Assembly (NCBI GenBank): GCA_002501605.1
Contig: DANW01000012.1
Location: 1-13,124 of the forward strand
DNA from: Euryarchaeota archaeon UBA28
GTDB lineage: Archaea; Thermoplasmatota; Poseidoniia; Poseidoniales; Thalassarchaeaceae
Reading direction: 5' to 3'
Length of the DNA: 13,124 nucleotides
Shown one piece after another: positions 6,648 through 13,124 of this stretch. Within the stretch, counting starts at the first letter, position 1. Every line of letters begins with the position of its first letter. Under the pieces are notes generated by a model, which saw nothing but the letters and a program-made list of their open reading frames with translations, was not told where the DNA came from and made no database searches. The position numbers and the translations under genes were made by a program.

Positions 6648-7421
6648 ATGGCGGGAGACAATGAGACGGCGAGGTCGCTATTCTTGGCGGCTCTGATGGT
6701 TACAAGCGTCATGACTGGAATCTTATTCTTTGACATTGAAAAGGAGGGGGTAAATAGGCCACCTTTGATTGAGTCTGATGCTCCTGATTCTTTCATTATT
6801 GGCCAAATTAGTATGATAAACATCACAATAGTGGATGAGGAGCGAGGTGGACTTGCTGTATTAATAACCCTAAATGGCGAAGAAATTCCAGAAGAATTGG
6901 ACGAGGAAGGAGCGGTTGGAATAGACGTATCCACGCTCGAGGTGGGACCACATGAGCTGGTCGCAGTCGCGACTGACAGCTTGGGTCAGGAGACAGAATG
7001 GAGGAAGGTGTTCTCCGTTAACTATCCAGAGGAAAGTGAAACACTAGTAGTCTTGGATATTGATGCTTTTGAGATTCCAAAGGGTGAAGCAGCTCCCATC
7101 ACTGGATATGTGATTCATGATAGCATTGATTCTTGCTCACTAATTTGGTCAACAGGAGACGTTGCCCAATCCAGCCTAGGTCTACCTGTAGAGGAAAACG
7201 GAACATTTGACTTGAGCCTATCGAATGTTCAGGAGAATACCACCGTTTCCATCCAGGCGACTTGTGGGGTTTGGACAGAGTCGTCGATGACTGTCTATGC
7301 TTCCATCATCATAAAAGAGGACCGGGAGACTACAAGGGGCTGCACTGATTCATCTGCAAATAACTACGATGAGGACGCGAATGAAGACGATGGTTCTTGT
7401 GAATATGATTCTCAATCCTGA
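6648..7421 (+). CDS. Membrane-anchored secreted protein with Ig-like region and GCTD-type C-terminal tail
   Basis: 257 residues from ATG 6648 (ATGs at 6624 and 6630 are alternatives, less likely because the TATA box covers them). Residues 10-28 form a hydrophobic signal anchor. The body is acidic and beta-rich, with two stretches (about 38-135 and 140-228) that look like Ig- or cadherin-type sandwich domains: the first has NITIVDEERGGLAVLITLNG and a following VGPHELVAVATDS strand. Two cysteines in the second stretch, in SCSLIW and ATCGVW, may form a disulfide. The last 27 residues carry GCTDSSANNYD followed by an acidic DDGSCEY end, a small cysteine-bounded motif known from secreted proteins of marine Bacteroidetes and marine archaea, whose role is unclear. 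It stands alone, convergent with pheS with four bases between the stops. Exact function unknown. Confidence 0.75.
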   Translation: MAGDNETARSLFLAALMVTSVMTGILFFDIEKEGVNRPPLIESDAPDSFIIGQISMINITIVDEERGGLAVLITLNGEEIPEELDEEGAVGIDVSTLEVGPHELVAVATDSLGQETEWRKVFSVNYPEESETLVVLDIDAFEIPKGEAAPITGYVIHDSIDSCSLIWSTGDVAQSSLGLPVEENGTFDLSLSNVQENTTVSIQATCGVWTESSMTVYASIIIKEDRETTRGCTDSSANNYDEDANEDDGSCEYDSQS

Positions 7422-7425
7422 TCGC

Positions 7426-8925
7426 TCAGAGTATTGGCATGCGGGCAAGCTTCTCCAAATCCGGCTGATACAATTGCCTTATGTCATCAAGTCCGAGAAC
7501 AAGCATTGCTAATCTCTCCAGGCCCATACCCCACGCGCAGACCGGCCATTCGGTTCCAAGTGGTTCTGTGACCTCTGGACGGAATATTCCCGCTCCACCA
7601 AGCTCTAGCCATTCCCCCCTCCACAGAATATCCACCTCTACACTAGGTTCGGTGTAGGGGAAGTAGGCGGGCCTGACCCTAACATCATCATATCCCATCT
7701 TGGAGTAGAATGTCTTTAGTGTGGTGATAAGCATGGGCAGGTTGGCGTTTTCCTCATGGATGATGCCTTCAATTTGATGAAACTCTGGAAGATGAGTTCT
7801 ATCGATGGTCTCCTGCCTGAAAACCCTGCCAATACCAAATACTCTAGAGGGCACACTCGGATTTTCTGCAATGTGCTTGACGGTGTTGACTGTTGTGTGT
7901 GTCCTAAGCAAACCTTTCTGGGCCTCATCCTTATCGAAATTGCCACCCCATCCTCTGCTTCCTGTATCATGGCCATGTTCGTGAACCTTGGACCACAAAT
8001 CTAGGTATCTTTCATCGACATCGACTATCTCAGGACTTGAAAGGTAGAATGTATCCTGCATTGTTCTCGCAGGGTGTGATTGGGGTATGTAGAGGGCATC
8101 CATATTCCACCCGGCTGATTGTACAAAGTTTCCTTCAATTTCCGAGAATCCCATTTCAAGGAATACTTTCCTAATTCTCTCAATTAGAGCTTGCATCGGA
8201 TGCGGTCTCCCTCCTGTTGGGGTTTTTGCGGGCGCATTGACATCAAAATGCTTGAATTTGAGTCCTTTCCATGAATCTCCCTGTAATAATTCAGGCGTCA
8301 ATTCCCCAACCATTTCAACATGAGACAGAATGCTCTCATCAATGGAGGCACCTTCATCCGTCAGTTTCCATGTTCTTGAGATTCTTTCCTCGGTGGAGAT
8401 TAGTCCTTTTCTTCCTGAGAAATGTTCTATTAATTCTTGATCTAAATCCGTTGATTCAATAGAATCAGTTGAGATTTTTGATATAAATTCCATTCTTTTG
8501 GAAATTATAGAGGATATCCTATCCTCATTATCGGAAACTAACTTCCCAGAATCGAGGCTGACGCCAATGGACTTCAGAAGGCCAATCCCCGGGCCTGCTT
8601 CATTCCTATCGAAGCCATCCTTGAAGAGATTCTGCATAGTCCTTTCTTCTATCTCTGAGACTAGATACCAATTCCAAATCCTCTCTTCTAAGAGTCCGGA
8701 TTCAAGTGCCTTTTTTCCTTCCGAATCGAGTGAAATAAGCTTGACGCTGTTCTCTGTGACTGTAACAAGGCCTGATTCGGAAAGAGATTTCCCGGACCCT
8801 GCAACATGGACTTGATCCTTCCAGCCAGTAATATCCAGAAGCTGTTGAATGTCCCATTCTCTCCCAGAATCTGTAAGCATTGCTTTCAGCATGGCCTTGT
8901 CGTTGTTACTCAACTCCGCAACCAT
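7426..8925 (-). CDS. pheS: Phenylalanine--tRNA ligase alpha subunit (archaeal/eukaryotic type)
   Basis: 499 residues; charges tRNA-Phe with phenylalanine as the catalytic half of an (alpha beta)2 enzyme in the cytoplasm. Residues 1-220 form the long N-terminal region with winged-helix-like segments (e.g. 6-75) typical of archaeal and eukaryotic subunits; bacterial PheS, near 330-350 residues, has a coiled coil instead. The class II core follows: motif 1 around 239-262 (RPHPMQALIERIR), AGWNMDALYIPQSHPARTMQ (271-290), motif 2 at 366-387 (GRVFRQETIDRTHLPEFHQ), YTEPSVEV (424-431, phenylalanine pocket side) and motif 3 at 443-474 ending GMGLERLAML. The ATG lacks a ribosome site and a TATA box, and lies 44 nt after the stop of the zinc-ribbon membrane gene, so it may be co-transcribed with it. 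The beta-subunit gene pheT is not in this window. Confidence 0.96.
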   Translation of the reverse strand: MVAELSNNDKAMLKAMLTDSGREWDIQQLLDITGWKDQVHVAGSGKSLSESGLVTVTENSVKLISLDSEGKKALESGLLEERIWNWYLVSEIEERTMQNLFKDGFDRNEAGPGIGLLKSIGVSLDSGKLVSDNEDRISSIISKRMEFISKISTDSIESTDLDQELIEHFSGRKGLISTEERISRTWKLTDEGASIDESILSHVEMVGELTPELLQGDSWKGLKFKHFDVNAPAKTPTGGRPHPMQALIERIRKVFLEMGFSEIEGNFVQSAGWNMDALYIPQSHPARTMQDTFYLSSPEIVDVDERYLDLWSKVHEHGHDTGSRGWGGNFDKDEAQKGLLRTHTTVNTVKHIAENPSVPSRVFGIGRVFRQETIDRTHLPEFHQIEGIIHEENANLPMLITTLKTFYSKMGYDDVRVRPAYFPYTEPSVEVDILWRGEWLELGGAGIFRPEVTEPLGTEWPVCAWGMGLERLAMLVLGLDDIRQLYQPDLEKLARMPIL

Positions 8926-8969
8926 GGCCTAGTCCAAGGGGCTATCCCACTTGAGATTGCCGTGGAGCA

Positions 8970-9371
8970 TTATTCTTCCTCCCACAAATCAACTTTACAT
9001 TTTTCACAACTGTAAATACTTGGCCGGGGGCCATCAATCATCTCCAGATTACCGCATCTTCCACACAAAATTGTGGTCTTTATCGGAGGAATAAGAGTTG
9101 TATCGACCCTGTACATCGGTCCTCCGGCATCGGGAAGGAAATCTCCTTCAGGAGACCATGCATGAATCTCCTCGGTAGTTAATCCATCGCCATTAGTCAT
9201 TCCGATGGCGGCCATGAGTAAGACGATACCAGATATGGAAATAGGTGCGGCTATTGCAAAAGACAACCCAGAGGCGCCTGAGCCTACAATTACTCCACTA
9301 CCTATAACAATACAGATCCATCCTGATATCGCAAGATTGGCTCTTTTGTTCCCTCGGCTCGACGAATCCAT
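8970..9371 (-). CDS. Small two-helix membrane protein with C-terminal zinc ribbon, function unknown
   Basis: 133 residues. Two hydrophobic helices at about 13-33 and 36-57, separated by a short SGASG turn, form a membrane hairpin. An approximately 45-residue acidic linker follows, then a treble-clef or ribbon-like zinc site: Cys103-x2-Cys106 and Cys122-x2-Cys125 (CGRC, CEKC), ending in acidic residues. With a short loop between the helices, both ends would face the cytoplasm, fitting a reduced zinc site. Small archaeal membrane proteins of this plan are common and mostly unstudied. It reads into pheS with 44 bases between. ATG 9371 has TTTGATGTAT about 24 nt upstream, a weak TATA candidate, consistent with a leaderless start. 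I recognise no specific family. Confidence 0.7.
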   Translation of the reverse strand: MDSSSRGNKRANLAISGWICIVIGSGVIVGSGASGLSFAIAAPISISGIVLLMAAIGMTNGDGLTTEEIHAWSPEGDFLPDAGGPMYRVDTTLIPPIKTTILCGRCGNLEMIDGPRPSIYSCEKCKVDLWEEE

Positions 9372-9401
9372 GGTTCTGCTAGGAGTCCCTATACATCAAA
9401 G

Positions 9402-9420
9402 TCGCCTATAATCGCCTATA
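9402..9420. repeat. Tandem 9-bp direct repeat in a shared promoter region
   Basis: TCGCCTATA occurs at 9402-9410 and again at 9412-9420, one base apart, in the 83-base gap between the leftward zinc-ribbon gene and tRNA-Thr. On the minus strand it lies 31-49 nt before the ATG at 9371. The CCTATA core could be a TATA/BRE element or an operator; no specific factor is identifiable. Confidence 0.4.
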
Positions 9421-9454
9421 GGTTTCAAAAGTGGTTTGCCCTCCAAGGGGCGCC

Positions 9455-9531
<77 letters not shown>

Positions 9532-9572
9532 AAATACGTCAAGGTCAAAGAGCGGAGGCTAGACGGCATTGT

Positions 9573-10448
9573 ATGGTTGCGACAGTAATCGATGGGAGAG
9601 AAATAGCCCGAGGGATAGAGGAAGCCCTCAGAACTAGAGTAGAGAATCTGCTACATTCTGGAATAACTCCTTGTCTTGCTGTCGTTATTGTTGGGGATGA
9701 TCCTGCTTCTCACGTGTATGTTAGGGCTAAAGAACGTGCATGTGTACGATTGGGAATCAAAAGCGTCCGCATAGACATTCCATCGGATGCGGAATACGAA
9801 GAAGTTGTTACCGTAGTAAGGCGACTCAATCAAGACCCTGAAGTGAATGGTATACTTGTCCAATCTCCCCTCCCAAATGGGATGGACGAAATAGCAATCA
9901 CAGACTTAATTGATCCGAATAAAGATGTGGACGGATTCCATGCCCAGAATCTGGGTCGTCTGGTACAAGGCGATACTACCGGCTTGTTGCCATGCACTCC
10001 AGCCGGCGTGATGCGTATGCTGGAGTCTGCAGGTATTGACCTCAGGGGAAAAAGAGCTGTCGTAATTGGACGTAGCAGAATCGTTGGTATGCCACAATCA
10101 ATTCTTTTATCTCAGAGAGGGGTTGATGCCACTGTTACCATAGCCCATTCCAGAACATCCGACATGGCCTCTTTGTGCAGAGGGGCCGACGTGATTATCG
10201 CGGCAGTGGGAATCTCAAATATGGTAAGGGGCGAATGGGTCAAGCCAGGATCAACAGTTATTGATGTTGGTGTGAACCGCGTGAATGATGATTCTGAGAA
10301 GGGGTACCATCTAACTGGCGATGTTCATCCGGAAGTTGGGGCGGTCGCGGGGGCACTATCTCCTGTCCCTGGGGGCGTCGGCCCAATGACAATTGCAATG
10401 CTAATGACAAACACCATCAGAGCTACTGAGATTCAACATGAGTCATAG
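9573..10448 (+). CDS. folD: Bifunctional methylenetetrahydrofolate dehydrogenase / methenyltetrahydrofolate cyclohydrolase
   Basis: 291 residues, full length for FolD (about 280-300). It oxidises 5,10-methylene-THF to 5,10-methenyl-THF with NADP and hydrolyses that to 10-formyl-THF, feeding purine synthesis and one-carbon metabolism in the cytoplasm. Visible signatures: VYVRAKERAC with Tyr49 and catalytic Lys53, VNGILVQSPLP (91-101; most FolDs have VQLPLP), DVDGFHAQNLGRL (118-130), LPCTPAG (139-145), the nucleotide-binding loop GRSRIVGMP (166-174) and SPVPGGVGPMT (263-273). The ATG has GGAGG 14 nt upstream, too far to be a strong ribosome site. The AAAATACG stretch just behind tRNA-Thr could be a TATA box giving a short leader, or the gene may be read through from the tRNA. 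It converges on the suf genes with seven bases between the stops. Confidence 0.97.
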   Translation: MVATVIDGREIARGIEEALRTRVENLLHSGITPCLAVVIVGDDPASHVYVRAKERACVRLGIKSVRIDIPSDAEYEEVVTVVRRLNQDPEVNGILVQSPLPNGMDEIAITDLIDPNKDVDGFHAQNLGRLVQGDTTGLLPCTPAGVMRMLESAGIDLRGKRAVVIGRSRIVGMPQSILLSQRGVDATVTIAHSRTSDMASLCRGADVIIAAVGISNMVRGEWVKPGSTVIDVGVNRVNDDSEKGYHLTGDVHPEVGAVAGALSPVPGGVGPMTIAMLMTNTIRATEIQHES

Positions 10449-10455
10449 CAAATTT

Positions 10456-10770
10456 TCAGAAAATTCCCATGTCAATCAATGCGTCCTCTGAGGCATGTTT
10501 CCTAGGGTCCCACAATGGGGTGAAGGTCAAATTGACATGTGCACTGAGAACTCCTTCCGTCTGCTCAGTTGCTCTGTGAACAGCGGCCATAAGCTCAGGG
10601 GCTATTGGACAACCGGGGCTTGTCAGGGTCATATCGACCTCCACGTGAATGCCACCATCTCTTTGCTCTTCTTTTATGTCATAGATTAATCCTAGCTCGA
10701 TTACCGAGATTTTCATCTCTGGGTCCTCCACGGATTTGAGCGATTCCCTTACCTTAGACTCCACAGACAT
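10456..10770 (-). CDS. MIP18/DUF59-family Fe-S assembly protein (SufT/PaaD-like)
   Basis: 104 residues covering one MIP18 (DUF59) domain: VEDPEMKISVIELGLIYDI (14-32), the hallmark TSPGCP (50-55) with Cys54, and a C-terminal WDP...ASEDALIDMGI segment. Such proteins (SufT, PaaD, eukaryotic Cia2/MIP18) help place Fe-S clusters into target proteins in the cytoplasm; Cys54 is the residue typically implicated. It starts four bases after the sufE-like stop, in the same leftward run as sufS and sufE, so SufT is the most likely role. I leave the symbol open because the family also covers PaaD and ApbC-partner types, which cannot be told apart from this sequence alone. Confidence 0.88.
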   Translation of the reverse strand: MSVESKVRESLKSVEDPEMKISVIELGLIYDIKEEQRDGGIHVEVDMTLTSPGCPIAPELMAAVHRATEQTEGVLSAHVNLTFTPLWDPRKHASEDALIDMGIF

Positions 10771-10774
10771 ACTA

Positions 10775-11203
10775 TCACATCAAAGAAGAAGCCTCGTCCT
10801 TCACCTTCTTCACCATATTCATGAATCCATTGGCCCTGCTCGGTGTGAGGATTTGACTTAGTCCCATCTCCTCAACGTATGAGGGATCGTGACAAGCCAC
10901 TTCCTCGGGAGGAAGTCCATTTACTGCAATTGCCGTAATGGCCATGAGTCCCTGTACAATTTGGGCATCGGCACCCCCTTTTGCTATGAATCCCCCATCT
11001 CCGTCGAGTAGGCACTCGACATGAGCTCTCGATTGGCAACCATGGACCATGTTCTCATCGTCCCATTCCTCCATTGAAAGAACCGAGGGATGCATATTTG
11101 CATATTCGAAAAGGAGCTCATATCGCTCCATTGTATCAAAACAGGATTGAAATCTATCGACGATAATTTGTATCTCTTCAGACCATCCGCTTTCATCGCC
11201 CAT
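10775..11203 (-). CDS. sufE: SufE-like sulfur acceptor protein
   Basis: 142 residues from ATG 11203. SufE takes the persulfide from the cysteine desulfurase SufS through an active-site cysteine and stimulates it. Here the motif MVHGCQSRAHV (52-62) places Cys56 in the loop that SufE proteins use, preceded by the typical MERYELLFEYA helix (25-35) and followed by QIVQGLMAITAIAVNGLPPEEV (81-102), the usual SufE helix and turn. The frame is open upstream to TTG 11263, which would overlap the sufS end by 20 bases. I prefer ATG 11203 because it gives the family's normal length (about 140) and starts just before the first conserved helix. It lies 40 bases after sufS, so the pair is almost certainly one transcript. 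Confidence 0.92.
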   Translation of the reverse strand: MGDESGWSEEIQIIVDRFQSCFDTMERYELLFEYANMHPSVLSMEEWDDENMVHGCQSRAHVECLLDGDGGFIAKGGADAQIVQGLMAITAIAVNGLPPEEVACHDPSYVEEMGLSQILTPSRANGFMNMVKKVKDEASSLM

Positions 11204-11243
11204 GATGGTCCGAACGTATGGTAGGATTTCAGAATTCTGGCAC

Positions 11244-12473
11244 CTAGGAGAATCTGGAAACAATAGACTCGAGATGTGAGACGAATGCCTCTGCCTCTTC
11301 CATAGTGTTGTAAATCCAAACTGATGCTCTGTTAGTTGAGCCGACCCCCATGGCCTCCATTAGGGGTTGAGCGCAATGATGACCAGTCCTAACGGCAAAT
11401 CCACCAGCATCCAAAAGATAACCAAGATCTTGTGCCTGAATAGTATCATGCAGAAATGAGACGACTCCTATCGATTCCTTTCTTTCTGGGTATCCGAAAA
11501 CAGTGATTCCTGGAATCTCGCGCATTCTTGATGCCATCCACGATGCTATTCTCTGGACATGTTTGTGTGCCTCTTCAAAATCGACATTCTCCTCGAGCCA
11601 GTCTACTGCAACCCTCCATCCTATTGCCTCGGCCATCCTCGGAGTTCCGGTCTCAAACATTGCATATCCTTCTTGGAAGAGGGTATCCTCCAAAGATACT
11701 CTCTTGACTATAGATCCCCCAGTCAAGAATGGCCCCATCTCCGAGAGGGCCTCCTCACTGACTAATAGGCATCCTATGCCTGTTGGACCGGCCATTTTGT
11801 GTGCTGCCACTGAGAGAAAGTCTGCGCCTAAATCATCGAATTTTATCTTCTCATGCGGAGCCCCTTGAGCACTGTCAATAGCTATTCTGGCGCCCTGTGA
11901 GCGTGCCATTTGAATTACCCTTTCGATATCATTTCTCACGCCAAGAACATTGCTTACATGCCCCACGCAAACTAGAGATGCACCCTCGACTGCGACTTCC
12001 ATAGCATCGTAGTCCAACGTAAATTTCTCGGTATCTACCGGGACATACCTCAATTCAATTCCTCTTTCCTTGGATAATTCTTGCCAAGGAACAATATTTG
12101 CGTGGTGCTCCATCTCGGTGGTAACGACAACGTCCCCCTCACTCAGATTATACCTGGCCCAACCATAAGCCACTAAATTCATTGCTTCTGTGGCACTACC
12201 TGTGTAAATCATTTGACTCTCTGATGTTCCAAAAAATTTCGATATCCTATCTCTGGCACCTTCCAAGGCGGCTGTGGACTCATCGGCCAGGGTGTGGTTA
12301 GCCCTGTGAGCATTTGCGTGATAATTCTTGTAGAAATCTGACATAGCGTCGATTACCGCCAATGGCTTTTGGGAGGTTGCGGCGTTGTCGAAATACACTA
12401 GTTTCTTCCCATTTGGGAGAGTCCTCTGGAGTATCGGAAACTGAGAACGAATAGATTCCACATCTAGTGCCAT
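11244..12473 (-). CDS. sufS: Cysteine desulfurase, SufS type
   Basis: 409 residues, full length for group II (SufS/CsdA) desulfurases. It is a PLP enzyme that removes sulfur from cysteine as a persulfide for Fe-S cluster building. Visible: YFDNAATSQKP (27-37), His123 in MEHHANIVPW over the PLP ring, Asp200 in IDSAQGAPH, the PLP Schiff-base Lys226 in VAAHKMAGPTGIGCL, and the active Cys367 in RTGHHCAQPLM with the short loop of SufS rather than the long IscS loop. This loop type usually needs a SufE partner, which is exactly what follows. AGGGATG lies shortly before the ATG and may serve as ribosome site. First gene of a sufS-sufE-sufT-like run; no scaffold genes (sufB, sufC, sufD) are in view. 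Confidence 0.96.
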   Translation of the reverse strand: MALDVESIRSQFPILQRTLPNGKKLVYFDNAATSQKPLAVIDAMSDFYKNYHANAHRANHTLADESTAALEGARDRISKFFGTSESQMIYTGSATEAMNLVAYGWARYNLSEGDVVVTTEMEHHANIVPWQELSKERGIELRYVPVDTEKFTLDYDAMEVAVEGASLVCVGHVSNVLGVRNDIERVIQMARSQGARIAIDSAQGAPHEKIKFDDLGADFLSVAAHKMAGPTGIGCLLVSEEALSEMGPFLTGGSIVKRVSLEDTLFQEGYAMFETGTPRMAEAIGWRVAVDWLEENVDFEEAHKHVQRIASWMASRMREIPGITVFGYPERKESIGVVSFLHDTIQAQDLGYLLDAGGFAVRTGHHCAQPLMEAMGVGSTNRASVWIYNTMEEAEAFVSHLESIVSRFS

Positions 12474-12480
12474 GTCACAT

Positions 12481-12504
12481 CCCTAACCCGTGGTTGGGGT
12501 TCAG
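12481..12504. repeat. Imperfect inverted repeat in the sufS 5' leader
   Basis: CCTAACCC and GGGTT-C-AGG can pair as an 8-bp stem with one bulged C and a loop of about 7 bases, 8 nt upstream of the sufS ATG. It could be a regulator site or an mRNA hairpin controlling sufS translation. The stem is short, so this may be chance. Confidence 0.3.
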
Positions 12505-12556
12505 GCTTTCAATTCGATTGTGTGAAAATTTCGATAAATGTGTTAAATTATGGATT
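12505..12556. promoter_or_regulatory. AT-rich divergent promoter region (sufS / SLOG gene)
   Basis: The stretch between the divergent starts is markedly AT-richer than its surroundings, with candidate TATA boxes such as GAAATTTT and ATTTATCG on the minus strand. A start of transcription in 12500-12515 would give sufS a leader of 30-40 nt containing the inverted repeat at 12481-12504. Confidence 0.4.
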
Positions 12557-12567
12557 TTCTAGAATGG

Positions 12568-12576
12568 CTTTATTTC
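12568..12576 (+). promoter_or_regulatory. Candidate TATA box for the SLOG-like gene
   Basis: CTTTATTTC is centred 26 nt before ATG 12598, the spacing expected of a leaderless archaeal gene. The start context GTAACATGG is identical to that of the leaderless-style gene at 6648. The match to the TATA consensus is only moderate. Confidence 0.4.
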
Positions 12577-12597
12577 TCCATACCCACTTTGAGTAAC

Positions 12598-13047
12598 ATG
12601 GTAGACGATGCGGGACAGGACGTTGTGGAAAAGCTCGGGAGCAGAGATTTAAACAATGATGGAGAAATAATCAACCTTGCAATAGTAGGTTCTAGCAGAT
12701 ACTACGACTTTGAGAGCTTCGAAAATATAATTGATACATGGGTGGGGGCTAATGGTTATCCAGATCTGGTAATAGTGGGAGGAGCGAGTGGTGTTGACTA
12801 CCTAGCAGAAAGGTGGGCAACAAATAGCTCAATACCAATAGCTGTATTCTCTGAGGAATGGGAGGACCCAAGGAGAGGACTCCAAGACAGAGGGAGGCCA
12901 GAGGCCCCAAATTCATTGACGGAGAAGATACTGACCTCATGTAGCCATATCTTGGCAATACCCTCTACAACTAGCAAGTGGACCAGAGTGGTTATTGGGG
13001 AGTCATCCAAGAGGGGGATACCTATTGAAATACATGAAATTACTTGA
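12598..13047 (+). CDS. SLOG / DUF2493-like putative nucleotide-binding protein
   Basis: 149 residues from ATG 12598. A Rossmann-like SLOG fold is suggested by NLAIVGSSRYYDF (26-38), then LVIVGGASGVDYLAERWA (57-74), in which the GGAxGxD loop followed by a helix is the nucleotide-binding signature of DUF2493/YspA-type proteins. IPIAVFSEEWED (79-90) and a C-terminal SHILAIPSTTSKWTRVVI region (116-133) complete the usual strand order. SLOG proteins bind or process nucleotides and NAD/ADP-ribose derivatives; a specific role here cannot be named. ATG 12550 in the same frame would add 16 residues, an unusual hydrophobic start, and lacks a TATA box at the right spacing, so I prefer 12598. It is convergent with tRNA-Glu, three bases away, and divergent from sufS. 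Confidence 0.75.
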   Translation: MVDDAGQDVVEKLGSRDLNNDGEIINLAIVGSSRYYDFESFENIIDTWVGANGYPDLVIVGGASGVDYLAERWATNSSIPIAVFSEEWEDPRRGLQDRGRPEAPNSLTEKILTSCSHILAIPSTTSKWTRVVIGESSKRGIPIEIHEIT

Positions 13048-13050
13048 TTT

Positions 13051-13124
13051 TGGTGCTCCTGCCGGGATTTGAACCCGGGTCGCCGGGATGAAAACCCGGT
13101 ATGATGGACCGAACTACACCACAG
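13051..13124 (-). tRNA. tRNA-Glu (anticodon UUC), 5' end cut by window end
   Basis: Read on the minus strand, encoded CCA (13051-13053) and discriminator A73 follow acceptor half CAGGAGC. The T arm is CCGGG, TTCAAAT, CCCGG, and the anticodon stem CCGGG/CCCGG encloses TTTTCAT with anticodon TTC. The GTGGTGTAGTTCGG segment is the usual archaeal tRNA-Glu D-arm region. The 5' acceptor should read GCTCCTG, of which only CTG lies inside the window, so four bases are missing. Confidence 0.93.

Overview
The window looks like a piece of a marine planktonic euryarchaeal genome, most likely Poseidoniales (Marine Group II) or a close relative. This is inferred from several things together. PheS is of the long archaeal/eukaryotic type with an extended N-terminal region. 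The tRNA-Glu is archaeal-looking, and both tRNAs encode CCA. Candidate TATA boxes sit about 26 nt before ATGs (leaderless style), while genes inside the operon carry GGAGG-type ribosome sites. Acidic secreted proteins and lipoproteins are abundant. No 16S gene or other decisive marker is present, so the taxon is not proven.

Left half (1-6576): an export-oriented cluster. A signal-peptide protein reads leftwards and is cut by the window start. Facing away from it, five tightly packed plus-strand genes encode a membrane-anchored LVIVD-repeat beta-propeller, a paralogous LVIVD lipoprotein, a membrane-anchored secreted protein that is itself a paralog of the truncated gene, and two Sco/SenC-type thioredoxin-fold lipoproteins. 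Both Sco proteins keep the CxxxC and distal His copper ligands, but each has a different extracellular-type insert (a thrombospondin-type-3-like repeat; a partial EGF-like segment) at about the same place in the fold. The two propellers share many conserved histidines, including an HxHx5H motif at identical residue numbers. My best reading is an uncharacterised copper-related module on the outer face of the membrane: putative metalloproteins plus their copper-delivery chaperones. That function is inference.

Middle (6577-9454): a T-rich probable terminator, a TATA box and a leaderless-style gene for an anchored secreted protein ending in a GCTD...GSC tail. Convergent with it are pheS and, upstream of pheS, a small two-helix membrane protein with a C-terminal zinc ribbon.

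Right half (9455-13124): tRNA-Thr(UGU), folD (one-carbon metabolism), and convergent to it a leftward sufS-sufE-sufT-like run for sulfur mobilisation and Fe-S cluster assembly. A divergent gene for a SLOG/DUF2493-like nucleotide-binding protein follows, then tRNA-Glu(UUC), which is cut by the window end. Genes are very tightly packed (stop-to-stop gaps of 4 to 7 nt at convergent pairs). I saw no mobile element, CRISPR array or rRNA.
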